Positions 47,428 through 58,950 of a DNA stretch of 64,000 nucleotides are shown in pieces; position 1 is the stretch's first letter, and every line of letters begins with the position of its first letter. The stretch spans positions 124,001 through 188,000 of the forward strand of contig RCSZ01000018.1 in assembly GCA_014898425.1 (NCBI GenBank), written 5' to 3'. The stretch comes from Botryotinia globosa. Lineage: Eukaryota; Ascomycota; Leotiomycetes; Helotiales; Sclerotiniaceae. The notes beneath the pieces are model-generated. The model had not been told where the DNA came from. It searched no databases and saw only the letters and a program-made list of their open reading frames with translations. The position numbers and the translations under genes are program-made.

Positions 47428-49293
47428 ATTGAAGTGATAGTGCAAAGACTTGTAGGAAAATAAGTCTTTCCCTTATTCTTGTCACCCAAACGTACTTAGG
47501 AAGAGGTGCACAATACGCTTTGATATTCTACTCATGAAACTTTGATTTATTAAGAAATACTACGAACAGTAGTGAGTAAGTAAGTAAGTTGGTAAAGATA
47601 TTAAAACTGCAAACCACTTTTCGATGGAGAGGCAATCATTTATGAATGAGAAAAAGCGAATGCATCCATCATGTGAAAATTTGTGGGCATTGAGGATCTT
47701 TAAAGGACTAGATGACAAACCTCGCAATCAGGCAATCTAGTGCCTACCCCGGTTCCAGTGCGCAGATCCATCGCGACCACCAATTCCGCTCAAGCTTTTT
47801 TTCGTCCGCTAGGCAAATCTTGCTCAAAAATTAGAGCAGTACCTGGGACAAGTACTTACCTAGTACGGAGTAAGTGGTCGAGGATTCCGCGAGGTAGCTG
47901 AGGTGGTGACTCGTGAGTGGGGAAAAACTGGTGGCTGAGTTATCATATCATTGAATATCTTTCGATACTTTGGGGAGGAGGGGAATTGAAAGTCCTGATG
48001 CAACATGCAATATGTAATATAATACGGATAAATATTAAATGGTGTTGTTGTTGAGGAGGTCTCGGTGGTATGATTCATTGGAGAAGACGGTGTGATGATT
48101 GATAGGTTCACCACTGCACAGTGAGTAAGTGAGTATACTTTGTAGAGTGGGATTGGAAGGGGAGACGACATGCCAAGCTTGGTGCCGATATCCGTTCGAG
48201 CCGCCAATCTAAGTAGCTTCAGCTGGGTTGCTGGGTTGCTGGGTACATGCGAAGGGGAAAACACATCCGCTCCGTCAATGATAATTTGATAAGGGTTTTA
48301 GCCCACCAGTGGCTGCCGAATGACTCAAAAGGCTGAGGCGAAGATGATATCCACGATTCGATCAAGCTCCGTTCAGAAGTTTAAAGGTTCCGAAACCGTG
48401 TGCCGAAAAGAAGACGACACCAATGCAGGAGCTTGATCTGATCACGAGTAAATGCCTCATGCCTTTCCTAACGCCATGAAACGGAATCCATCAAAGTCGA
48501 TTTGCGTAGGTGGTCTTCAACACCTTGTATCGAAACTCGATAGCCACTATGTCGAGCCGAAGAAAAGACGATACTAATGCAAGCACGTGGCAAGGGAAGG
48601 ACTTGACGTGTCGTGTTTGTTCAAGTTGAAGACGAAATTCGTATCGGTGTGGCTTTCTGTACCTTGCCTTCACGTCTCCTTCATGAAATCTCAATCAGTT
48701 CTTCCTCCATTGAAGTCGCAACTGATATGCCTCAGGTGAATGTAAGATCTTCAATGCTTTATATTGAAGACGGTGATGTTTTAAGGCGAGACCCGCAGAT
48801 ATCCTATCATGTCATATAACGTCGTTTCGACTTTTATTTATAGAGAACATAAAGAAGTTTCAGGGAATTCCGAATTTCGGGGCTTGAGAAGGAAATCTTC
48901 CCCGGAGAATTCCAATCCACATGAACATTCAAACAATTCTCCAAAATCGTCTGGGCTTCAAAATTAACGACGGCTAATCCAGGATGCGGCCGCTCGGATC
49001 ACGTGTGATGAAATTGTACGCGATTGACCGTGTTGCTATCAAAGCGCAATTTGTTGTCGCGACTGGAGAGGCAAGCAAATGTCAAAACTTCAAGCAAAAT
49101 TCCAACGAAATCTTCTACAATCTATCGCTGGCAACAAACACACTCTGATCAGTCACTCATAGTATCTAATTAATTTTCAATAAGTCTCAGCCATTCATCT
49201 CCGAGCCATGGCCCCCGGGTTCTCCCATCCAAGAGTTTCAAAGAATTCGCAAAACACACAATTGAGGTAGCTTCAAATCAATCTACAGAAAAT
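47428..49293. other. Divergent intergenic region, MFS gene / WD40-like gene
   Basis: It holds the upstream regions of both flanking genes. Tandem GTAAGTAA repeats occur near 47570-47590. Two related words (GAAGACGACACCAATGCAGG near 48410 and GAAAAGACGATACTAATGCA near 48560) suggest an old local duplication. No supported gene was found. Confidence 0.5.
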
Positions 49294-51210
49294 ATGATTT
49301 CTAACATCAATAGTTACGAACTACCGCATCGCATCCATACTACTAAGGTCTATCCGTTACCTTCATCAAATGGATCAACGATATTTCTACAAGGCAACGA
49401 AGGTGGAGTGAGAATAATCTGGAGAGGTGGTAGGCCTTTCAAATTACAAAGAGAGATAAACCCAAAGACCACACAAACCAATGGTGCGACCAAAGTCATT
49501 TCTCTCGACTCAGACGAAGATGAACCTTCCAAACCACCTTTCGAAGATAAACCAGAATTTGAAGACGAGGAAGAGGAAATCGATCCAAGGAGGCCGTACC
49601 CGAGCATCCTGCAGACTCTAGATTTACAATTTGGAACCGATGTTCTTCACATCAGCCTTTTGCCAAGCTCCACACTGAAAGCGGATGGCATTCCCTGGCG
49701 CGGAATTGATCCATTGAAACAAAAAATTGTTTTCACTGCAGCTTGCGGTGATAATACTGTTCGGCTAATCACATTGCCTCTCACACCGCCGTCTCCTCTT
49801 AGCAAGGACCGTGATGAATTTCGACTTACTCCCGCGATAGCAAATGTCGGAAATGGAAAATGGGGAGAGACTATGATTATCTTGACTGGTCACCAAAAGA
49901 CTTCTGATGGAACATCTATGACGGTAGATTTTGAAGGAAAACAGGCTTCTACGAAAGATGATTCAAGCACTGCATTAGAAACTCAAATTATAGTAGCTTC
50001 GCATTCAAGAGAAATCACTGGATTGTTACAGCTATGGCGCATACCACTGCCAATACCTCCTTCATCAACCATGGTGCCGCCCTTCCAATCGGTTTATATG
50101 CCATCTCCAGCAGTCAGCATTTTGTTCAATCCATCATTCTCAGAACAGCATTCAAGTCATTTGCTTGTCGCCGATAATCTAGGCACTTGCCGAATTTACA
50201 ATTACAAGCTTCTAGTTAATCCTTTGGAAGATCCTGAGAGCGCGATCGCCGAGCAAGGATCTTGGCTCATTTCCTTGTACCCCGGGTTCAAGAGCAACAA
50301 AGCCGATTCCCAGGCATCGCACAAGAATACTTACTCTGGGTTTGGTCGAAAATCGATTGTGGATGCAAAATGGGTATATGGTGGCAAAGCAGTTCTTGTA
50401 CTACTGAGTGACGGAGAATGGGGTGTGTGGGATATGAATGGTGTAGGACCAGGAGCAAAAAGAGGTGTCCTTGGTCAACAATCGATAAAAGGAGGTTCAC
50501 GATCAGAGTTCTCCCTTACAGGTTATGTCGAAGGTGCAACCAAATCTAACTCAAAAACAATCGGCCCTCCACAAATCTCTCAATCGAAATTCGCTCCCAT
50601 GACTCCTGGAACGCGTAAAACAACCGATCTATTCAGCAATAAGATTCAGCCCACTGGTCCAGTCCGCGGGAAAATATCAGTACTTGAGATACCATCCGTG
50701 GCATCTCATTTAGCATTTGAAGAATCTATTCTCTTCTGGTTAGGTGATTCCTACACCCTTCTTCCCTCTCTCTCAAAATACTGGTCAGCCAATCCTCGCA
50801 AAGGTCAATCTTCAACAAATATTTTCAACACATCTCCTGGTTCCCGTCCCATTAAGTTGGAAAATGTGGACTTATTAGGCGAACGTTGTATTGGTATTGA
50901 ACAAGCTCCCAAGTCCTCAACTTCACCACATACCAGGTCCGAGATACCATCTGATATTTTCATAATTGGTGAACATAGGTTTATCATTTTCATTGGAGGC
51001 AAATCTGTAGCGCCGAAACCAAATCAAAATGCTTATGCATTACAATTGGTGCAAAGAGAGGATGAAGATGAGGAGATGGCGGATGATAAAATGATAGCGG
51101 TAGGAAGTGGTGAATTGGATGTTAATGATATCGATAGAGCATTGGCGAGGATGGAAAACAAGGAAAGATCGGGCGGAGGTTTATTGTTTGGCGGGAAGGG
51201 AAAATGGTAG
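49294..51210 (+). CDS. WD40-like protein, possible nucleoporin Nup37
   Basis: A single exon encodes 638 residues from ATG 49294. The start MISNINSYELPHRIHTTKVYPL and the segment GGVRIIWRGGRPFK read as the first propeller blade. An acidic insertion (about 69-97, SDEDEPSKPPFEDKPEFEDEEEE) follows. Later blades include AACGDNTVRLITLPL, VASHSREITGLLQLWRIPLP, LFNPSF and DAKWVYGGKAVLVLLSDGEWGVWDM. The C-terminal third is low-complexity, then a charged helix. Layout and length match large fungal Nup37-like proteins of the Nup107-160 complex at the nuclear pore. That name is a pattern-based judgement; another WD-repeat protein is possible. The fold is much surer than the name. It is the last clearly conserved gene before a 5-kb gene-poor stretch. 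Confidence 0.72.
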   Translation: MISNINSYELPHRIHTTKVYPLPSSNGSTIFLQGNEGGVRIIWRGGRPFKLQREINPKTTQTNGATKVISLDSDEDEPSKPPFEDKPEFEDEEEEIDPRRPYPSILQTLDLQFGTDVLHISLLPSSTLKADGIPWRGIDPLKQKIVFTAACGDNTVRLITLPLTPPSPLSKDRDEFRLTPAIANVGNGKWGETMIILTGHQKTSDGTSMTVDFEGKQASTKDDSSTALETQIIVASHSREITGLLQLWRIPLPIPPSSTMVPPFQSVYMPSPAVSILFNPSFSEQHSSHLLVADNLGTCRIYNYKLLVNPLEDPESAIAEQGSWLISLYPGFKSNKADSQASHKNTYSGFGRKSIVDAKWVYGGKAVLVLLSDGEWGVWDMNGVGPGAKRGVLGQQSIKGGSRSEFSLTGYVEGATKSNSKTIGPPQISQSKFAPMTPGTRKTTDLFSNKIQPTGPVRGKISVLEIPSVASHLAFEESILFWLGDSYTLLPSLSKYWSANPRKGQSSTNIFNTSPGSRPIKLENVDLLGERCIGIEQAPKSSTSPHTRSEIPSDIFIIGEHRFIIFIGGKSVAPKPNQNAYALQLVQREDEDEEMADDKMIAVGSGELDVNDIDRALARMENKERSGGGLLFGGKGKW

Positions 51211-54200
51211 TATATGGATGAAAGAGGGACGGATAGGAGATGATATGAGAGACGATGAAGAGAAAGATAGATACCCCGTGATGTCTGGGAATATAGTCGT
51301 ATTTCCAGTCTCCCCTTTTCCTTCCCTTTTTTGTTTCCTTTTTATCTTCTCGTTCACTTTTTCTACCCCAGGATTCTCGCCCGCGCCTAGTGATGAAATA
51401 TTCTGCACTTTGACATGATATCACCACTCACATATTTCCCACACATTCCATTCCTCATCCATTTCAACGTGCCAAAATTCCACTCATTTCATGCATCCCC
51501 AACACCCCCTCCGCAAGGCAAGGTGGAGTACAAGGCGAGACCATTCCTTGAAACTCTGTAATCCATGCGGTATATTAAAGCACCCCTCGAAAACATAAGT
51601 CACTTTGTCCTTTGGACACAGAAAGAGAGCAATCATCTGCTGGAACCTACTTTGCTTAAAAGTGTGGAGGCAGATGGTTGTAGGGCGGATTCTTCTACTC
51701 CTGCTTGTTCTTGCGCTGCTTGCTTGGTTTCTGGGTTTCCTAGAAACTGGCGGGCTGCCTGGCTGCGCGTATGCTTGTATGCTTGCGTACTTGTATGTGT
51801 GTGTGGGTGGGCAAGTGGGTGATATGGGATCTGGACATTTTTTTATAAATTTTTGGGAGAAGGAGGGGTGGAGAAAGGGAGATGAGAGGAAGGAATAGTA
51901 TGGAAGAATAGTTGGGGATAATTGGGTATGGATCTATAAGAATCTATTCCATAAGCTGTGTATAGAATAAGTCGTTTGTCACTTATTGGAATCGCTTGTG
52001 AAAAGGTTCTGAATCCTGTGAATGTTGTGAATGTGTTCTTGAGCTGGTAGTAGGTTGGTATTTGAATGGTTATGTTATGTTTTGTTTATTTTGTATTTTG
52101 TGAAATCTGTATACATAATTGTGTACGCGAGTACTTGAGTATTTTTACAATACAATAGTAAGTCTAGAACTTGAGGCTTGAAGTGGTGCAACATATTCGT
52201 CTTTGGAATTTGTAGGGTTCAATGGGGTTTGAGGAAGGTGGTTGGGGAGAGCTGGGGAGAGCTGGGGAGAGTTGGGGTAGGGAGCGGGGTTGATATGGGA
52301 GAGGAGAGGAAGGGATTTGTATTGTGGGGGTTTGGGATTGGGTGGTGGAGAGATTGGTGTGGATTATGGGTGATAAATGTAATGAAATGAAATGGGGATG
52401 GGGATGAGATGGGGATTTGATATGAGATGGACAGGGTATAAGATTGGGATAGTGTGAATAGATGGACAGAGTAGAGACTGGAGACTTGAAGACTCGGAGT
52501 GGAGTGGAGATGAGAAGCATTTGAATAGAGTGAGAAGGGAGAAGATTGGAAGTGAATGTTTTGGAAGCGGGAATTCGAAGGGGGGAGTGCGTTCGGATGA
52601 TTGTTTATTTTTCATTTTTCAAAACAAAACCTTCCCAGACGTCTGGATTTATTGATTTTGAGGGCTAGGTTTGATATTGTGATCGATGGATATTGTTTTC
52701 CTTCCCTTTTTATTCCTTTCTTTACCTGAAGAGGGGATGAACGAGAGGAAGTATCGGGGTTGCATGGATTTCGAGTACCTGTATGAGATCTAATCATCTA
52801 CGAAATGTAAAAGTTTTCGAGAATTAACTCTTTTTCCTTTGATCCTTAGTCTAAGGAGAGAGAGGAATATATGTTCTAGAAGATTAGATTCTCTCTACTA
52901 TGAAAGGAGTTGAATTTAGATCAGATGGGGAGGAATTTTCAGGAAACGGGCGATAGGACGAAAGGAGACAGAAGAGGGAATATCGAACATACTGACTACG
53001 TACTAGATATTTAGAAGAGCTGGAACTCTGGACATCTCCGTTTGGAGATTCAAATTATGGGGACCGATGCATTGTGTAACTAGGTACTTGGCGGAGTTAG
53101 ACGTGGCTAATTATCATGTTCGAGATATCTAATCCGATATATTGGAACAAATTATCGAGGTATTGAATTAACAGCTTGATTATTCGTATTGATGTGTATA
53201 AATCACTACTCGTAAATTAAAGACTAGACAGTGAATTGTATAAGATAGAAACTCCGAGTACAAAATTCGTGATTCGGTTTACCTAACCTCTACTGCACTG
53301 ACTATGTACACATCTGTGATGTCACACCAACATTATGAAATTCTACTCTTAACTAGCTTTTACTAGTTCTTATTTTTTACGCGGACGCGGTAACTCTTGA
53401 GTAGACTGCCACAAACAAGAATCCATGTATTTAGATTGCGAAACCTACTTTTGCGGTATCTAAAGTTTGGAGATTTGAATGTGCTCCCTAGGTATTCTTC
53501 AATCATCAGAAATAGAGGTCTGCTCGAAATAGACCTTGAAGTTTCGAAATTGATATCATGTTTTGAAAATTGGAAGGCTCGGCGAGAATTGAGCGTAGAA
53601 TTTCAGACGGATAGATAAGTGTAGATAGAATATCTGTATTCTGGTCATTACCAGATTAGTAGATTTTGGGATATGAGGATTCTAGAACTTCGGAGGGGGA
53701 TTTGGATGCTGGAGCGCGTTCTTGGGAGGCTTATGAACTATTTTTGTTTTTCTTGGATGCTTGGATTCGCGGCTATCTCTTAACTTTGGAGTTCTGTGGA
53801 GAGCGAGGAGAATGGGGATTTCTTTGGGGGGAATTCGGGGTCCTAATTTTGATGTTTTTTGGAGGGTGTGAGGGGATGGTGTGAGATCTGTAATATTGAG
53901 CAGACAGATCGTATGGATAGGTATGAGGACTTTGGTAGTTGCCGTCATGTAATGGTTAAGATTTTGGTGTGTTTCATACGAGTGATGATGTGTTTTTCTT
54001 CAAAATGAAGTTGTTGTGTCGACTGGAAGTGAGATATCATGGTGTTCTGTGGCTGCTAGTTAGATTTATTTAGTAAGGTACGATGATAGCGCTTTGGAAA
54101 GAGAATGCGAAATGCTTGATTCTGTCCATGTGGTTATTTATCTACCTTAAGAGCATCGACTGATCGCCAAGTCACCAAGTCACCAAGTCATCAAAACACT

Positions 54201-56320
54201 CAAAAATTGGTAGAATAGTAAATTCTCTAAATTATTTTTGCAAAGAAATCCTCCCGACATGTTCCAGTGTCAAATGTCGTTATTTTAAAACACCCGCATA
54301 GTGGTCTAGTTCCAAAACCTCAATATCAATCATCCATCCAGCCCTGAAAACACGAGTATGAAGGAAATAAGGAAAATGTGAAGGTAGAAAAAGGAAAGAC
54401 GATTATTAAAAAGGCCCCTAATGGGTAAGAACATAAGTGGAGATGAGTAGAATGTGCTATGTTGCACTAAACTATCATGGTAAACGTCTCAGAAAACCGG
54501 AAATCTTCGTCGTTGTTGTCGCTATGGGAATGAAACACCTGTTGCAAAACATCTGAAGCAGATTGGAATGTATATCTCTGTTGTGTGTGTCAAGGAAGAG
54601 AAATGGCGCGCAGCACCAGATCATTCTCTGGATCGAAACTGTCAATGCAATGCATGCCATCGTAAGAAATTGAAATCGTAACCGTGGAGAGCTGGAACGA
54701 AGTAAAGTATTGGTGATATGATAGGATGTTAGATCGAAGATGACAGGTGTCAGACCAATGTATGAGTCTCTCGTGAACATTATCGAAGCAAGAAGCAAGA
54801 TGGGTGTTAATGGATGATAGATCATGGATGGAAGGTGTCGAAGTACCAGTCCCCAATGAATATTAGTAACATTTTGTCCAGAGATTGAGAGTTGTGTGGT
54901 GGAAAAAAGACCAATCACAGGCATACAACGAAGCAGTTCCATCTAGGGACAGCAGGTTGAGAATTTATCTTGTGCCAGAGTGTATAGAACAACCATGAAT
55001 GCCATCCAACGACGAGGAAATGAACATGAAATGTGTGTTAAAGTCGAGTGAGTGACACAGATAAACCATCTCGAGACGGAGAGATGTATGTTGAAAAGAG
55101 TTTCATACCAGATGGATCATTAACGAATTACCATCAAGCAAAAAGGAGATGAATGTCGGCGAGATTTCAGCCAGCAATAAACATCAATGTCATGTTATCT
55201 GGAGAAGGAGAAATGCGTCATGTATAAAGTCCATCCACGATCCAACAAGTGCATGATATCCAAACCAAAGATGATGAAAGAGGCATCTGATAGTATGACG
55301 ATAAAAGCTGCATTGATGTGGTTTCAGCCAAAGATAACATGATGGTGATCATTGAAACCCAGTCTCCATATGTTGAAGGTATTACACTCACCCCAAAGAC
55401 AACGATACCCATCGGTGAGAACATCAAAACCAAAGCACCATTAGTGAGATACAACCCAAAGTATGCTGAATGATGATGCATTGTAGCCAAATCCCAATGT
55501 AATAAACCACCAATTGCCAGCAAAGAAAATCGAGATAGCAGTTGATGAAGTGTGAACACCAAAACAGCATCAAAGAGATCCAAACTGAAAGATTCCAGAT
55601 GGTGATGCGTAATGTATGAGTAGCACCAAGGAACTTGAGGAATACCGGCCGGAAAGATCGAGATAGTATAACATGATCTACCCAAACAAAGTTGATGCGT
55701 GAGGAGTGTTGACCAATGCATACACGATGAAGTGTGGCTGATGTCGAAGGTGCGTTTGATGTTTGATGGCTAAGGCAGGATGAATGAAGGGGAAGGGTAG
55801 GCGACGATTGGCGATGATTGATGAAGGGGTTGACCATGAATGAAGGGGTCGATGAAGGATGAAGAGCTATGTCAATGGAGTAGAACATCCATGTATTAGA
55901 AAGCCCAAAAGAGTTGACTTTTCCCAACTAATTGTGAGAAAGCGGTATGCAAGAAGCAATACCATCAGATAGAAGTCATAAAATGACATCTAGGAGTAAA
56001 AACCGTGAAGTAAAGTCGAATGATGGGTATGTAATCAGCAAAATCATATCATCGACACCGAGAAGTGAAAGCTAGGGAGGTAAATCCAGTAGTAAAAGCC
56101 AGAGTAGTGCATCATCCGTGAAGAAAAGTAGTAGAAAGGCATGCTTAATGTTGTAAAATAAGCCAAAAATCCGAAACATTGGTGAAAACTATCCATGAAG
56201 AAGCTTCAAAGCTTCCTTCCCATGATGACAGGAAAGATGCTCTAAGTAAACATCCGGACAACACACCCTAAGAAATCAAGATTCAAGGCCTAAAAGCGAC
56301 TCAATGCCTTCTAAAACAGC
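51211..56320. other. Gene-poor interval of 5.1 kb, unexplained
   Basis: Composition is normal and not RIP-like. ORFs reach 167 codons but overlap in several frames on the minus strand (54475-55927) and have no start context, domain or splice pattern I can support. A GGGGAGAGCT triplet repeat lies at about 52240-52275, and a triplicated CAAGTCACC word near 54170-54190. From about 54400 to 55900 the plus strand is unusually rich in GATGA and ATGATG words. It may hold a long non-coding RNA or the long 3' region of the next gene. Confidence 0.4.
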
Positions 56321-57502
56321 CTAATAACCACGACGAACGAAGACAGTAACCTTCCAGACCATTCCATGAACAGGACACTCGAGAATCTTGTACGAACGGC
56401 GCTTGTGCCATAAGCCCTCAGGACTGTCTTGGTGCTGGATGAATCCCCAACGCTCTCCGTTGATGATCTGCATACCCTCTCGAATGAGCTGAGCACCAAT
56501 TTCTGGTGCAGAAGTCAGAGTATTTTGACCCCTAGCCCAGAGAGGAACCTCGAGCTGAACTGGCCAATAGTACCATATGAGCTCCATATTATCCCTAGGC
56601 TTTGGGACATTGGTGGAGGGAGAGATAGCAGTGTTCTGGTAAGGATTCATGTACGCTGAGCGCTGATAGGGAGTGAAACCACGAGGATTTGACACTCCAT
56701 ACTGAAAAGGCTGTTGCGGAGGATCAACACGGAAGCGTTCAAGGCGAAACTTGACATTCAGCTGGAAGTTAGGTCGAAGAAAGCGTGGAAGAGGGATGGC
56801 AGTGGTTGGATCAATGCTATAAGACGATCCAGCATGCATGATGGGACCAATGATAGCTTGGGATGTATTGCTAGGTGGACCATTTATGTGAGGATGTTGC
56901 TGTGCAGCATTGTTTTGAGCGTAACCACCACCAGCTTGGTAGTTTCCATGCTGATTGAAGCCAGGTTGACGATTGCTACCAGTGACAGCAGTGTAATGAG
57001 TACTACCACCCGCAGCAGGTCCGGTTGGAGCTTGTTGCATGAGAACATGCTGTTGCTGACCGCCTTGCTGCTGGACCACTTGCTGTGCAATCTGCTGGGC
57101 ATTGGTACCTTGACCAGCATGACCTCCAACGGAGGGAATTGCTTGAGATAGTGGTATGTCACTAGCAAAGTGATTGGGGTGCTGATTATGGTTAGGCACC
57201 TGGGTGTACGATGCTACCGTAGGATGCAGGATGTGCGCAACGAAGAAGGTCAAGCGCGTGGTGTATGCATGAACGCTTGGTTGAGTTGGAGCAGCAACGC
57301 GCTGGCAGTTAGCGCAGCAGAACAGAGCAGAGGACACCTGCATATTGTACTGAGGGGGAGGTGGGAGTAGTTGTTGCGGAGGTTGTGGAGGCTGTTGTGG
57401 TGGCCAGTTGTTGTTTGGATTGTACCCATGCTGGGCAGGGTTCCATGCACCACCAGTCCAGCCCTGGTTGCCTCCATAGCCTTGATTCTGGTATGGATCC
57501 AT
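56321..57502 (-). CDS. Gln/Pro/Asn-rich protein of unknown function
   Basis: ATG 57502 (ACA before it) starts a 393-residue frame; the frame is open upstream only to a TTG at 57589. The N-terminus (MDPYQNQGYGGNQGWTGGAW) passes into Pro/Gln runs (WPPQQPPQPPQQLLPPPP). Residues about 55-100 differ sharply: they hold an FCCANCQR cysteine motif and hydrophobic stretches. Then come long Gln/His/Asn/Gly-rich parts (QQVVQQQGGQQQ) of prion-like composition. The last 150 residues look folded: FQLNVKFRLERF, NMELIWYYWPVQLEVPLW, NGERWGFIQHQDSPEGLWHKR and KILECPVHGMVWKVTVFV. I recognise no family. The cysteine-containing part could instead be a 138-nt in-frame intron (57337-57200). Composition suggests a nuclear or RNA-associated protein, unproven. 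Confidence 0.7.
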   Translation of the reverse strand: MDPYQNQGYGGNQGWTGGAWNPAQHGYNPNNNWPPQQPPQPPQQLLPPPPQYNMQVSSALFCCANCQRVAAPTQPSVHAYTTRLTFFVAHILHPTVASYTQVPNHNQHPNHFASDIPLSQAIPSVGGHAGQGTNAQQIAQQVVQQQGGQQQHVLMQQAPTGPAAGGSTHYTAVTGSNRQPGFNQHGNYQAGGGYAQNNAAQQHPHINGPPSNTSQAIIGPIMHAGSSYSIDPTTAIPLPRFLRPNFQLNVKFRLERFRVDPPQQPFQYGVSNPRGFTPYQRSAYMNPYQNTAISPSTNVPKPRDNMELIWYYWPVQLEVPLWARGQNTLTSAPEIGAQLIREGMQIINGERWGFIQHQDSPEGLWHKRRSYKILECPVHGMVWKVTVFVRRGY

Positions 57503-58100
57503 TGTAAAATTGGTAGGAGGGGTTTCGAGAGAGGTTTCGAGGTAGGTAGAAGGATGTAAGTTGGAGAGTCGAAGGACTGGAGAGCACAATAGTTAGCAAA
57601 TACTCAATGAAATGGCCTTATCTAACCAAGAGAAACTTACTGTGGGAGAACAAATGTAGTTCAACGAGTTAGATCTGAAAGTCAAGGTCTAGAGAGTAAA
57701 ACAGTTAGTGAAAAGACAAAGGAAGTACTTGTAATTGGCTAGAAAATACTCACTATGAAAGCCTCGAGCGATATGAGCAATTAGACGTCGATTTCGAGAT
57801 CGAGAACACCGTAGAAAGAAGAAGTTCTAGTAAAGAGGATGTTTGGAAGAACGGAACTCCTTGAAGAAACACAAGGGTAGACAAAGAAAGATACGTTCTA
57901 GTTGAAGTATCTTGTAGTATGAGGGGTCTTGAAAGGGAACAGAAGGGTATTGTTGAAGGAAGAGGAATAGTATGTAGGGGAGAAGAAACAGGAAGAGGTT
58001 TATAGATCAATGGGGAAGCTTAAATAGAAGTCTTGATTGGAAATCTGAGCAAGCTAAACAGTTAACCCCGCCTCAAATCTACTCTACGGAACCTTCCTTG
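57503..58100. other. Upstream region of the Gln/Pro-rich gene
   Basis: The minus strand has an acceptor-like TTGTGCTCTCCAG near 57585, suggesting a leader intron. No other gene is visible. Confidence 0.4.
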
Positions 58101-58950
58101 CCGTTGGTTCAATTGTTGAGGTCAAAGAAACAGTTAATTCGTGTCTAAACCAGTAAATGACCATTATTACGGCAGCGATGTATACAGGGGTGTATTTATG
58201 CCGCTAAAATCCATGTCCAGGGCCTAAATGAGCTTCAAAACGCCGCTAAACTTTTAAACGACTTATTTTTATAAGGCTGAGCCGCCTCAAAATCACCGAG
58301 TGGCCTGCACTCAAGCTTAATTTGACTTCCAAATGATCAATGAAATCATTCACCTCATGCGATAAGATAGGCTGTTTGATGACCCCATCTAAAACTGCTA
58401 TTCTGACGCGATTTGGCCCAACAAAATTCTCTCTGCCGCTCTTCAAGATCACTAGAAGCGGCGAGACGTATTTAGATCACTCAATGGCCTGTTTTGTGGC
58501 TAGAAATGCCCGGAATGACCAATAATAATGCGCAAAAGTATGTTGAAATGGTGAAATAAATCATTCACTTTTTGTCATGAACCGGATTCAATCTAATTCC
58601 ACCTAGCATATACACTCTTGCTTCAATTCTGTTGAAGATGACTTTCCCCATCATTCAGATCATGCACTGAGGTCAAAACAAGCTTCAGCACGCGTCTAAA
58701 TCATTCAATGGCCAATAATATAGCTTAGATATCGTACGATAGGATGTTGTTCGCTGCTTAAGCCGAGTCCCGAGGCTAAAGTCGACGCTAACTCTTGTCT
58801 AAATCGCGCAAATTCCCGTCACGCGGCTGCAGAATCCTTTGAGTAGCTCATTTCTAACTGAGAACCTTGATAGGCCATGATATTGCTTGAACTGCGCCTC
58901 CAATTACTCAATGGCTGAAGATGCGGCTTATTTTCACGTTTGAATTGCTC
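58100..58950. repeat. Diverged short repeats sharing TCTAAATCACTCAATGGCC-like words
   Basis: Related words recur at irregular spacing: TTTAGATCACTCAATGGCC (about 58470), TCTAAATCATTCAATGGCC (about 58695) and AATTACTCAATGGCTGA (about 58910), with weaker forms near 58155 and 58245. Each is followed by similar GCGGCTTA or GTGGCTAG bases. It looks like an old tandem family eroded by mutation. The unit length is not clear. Confidence 0.45.

Noticed and set aside
47428..47445. Upstream extension of the MFS gene
   Set aside because: It would start at TTG; the first ATG is at 47427.
54475..55927. Minus-strand ORFs of 155-167 codons
   Set aside because: They overlap each other in different frames and have no plausible start context, domain or intron structure.
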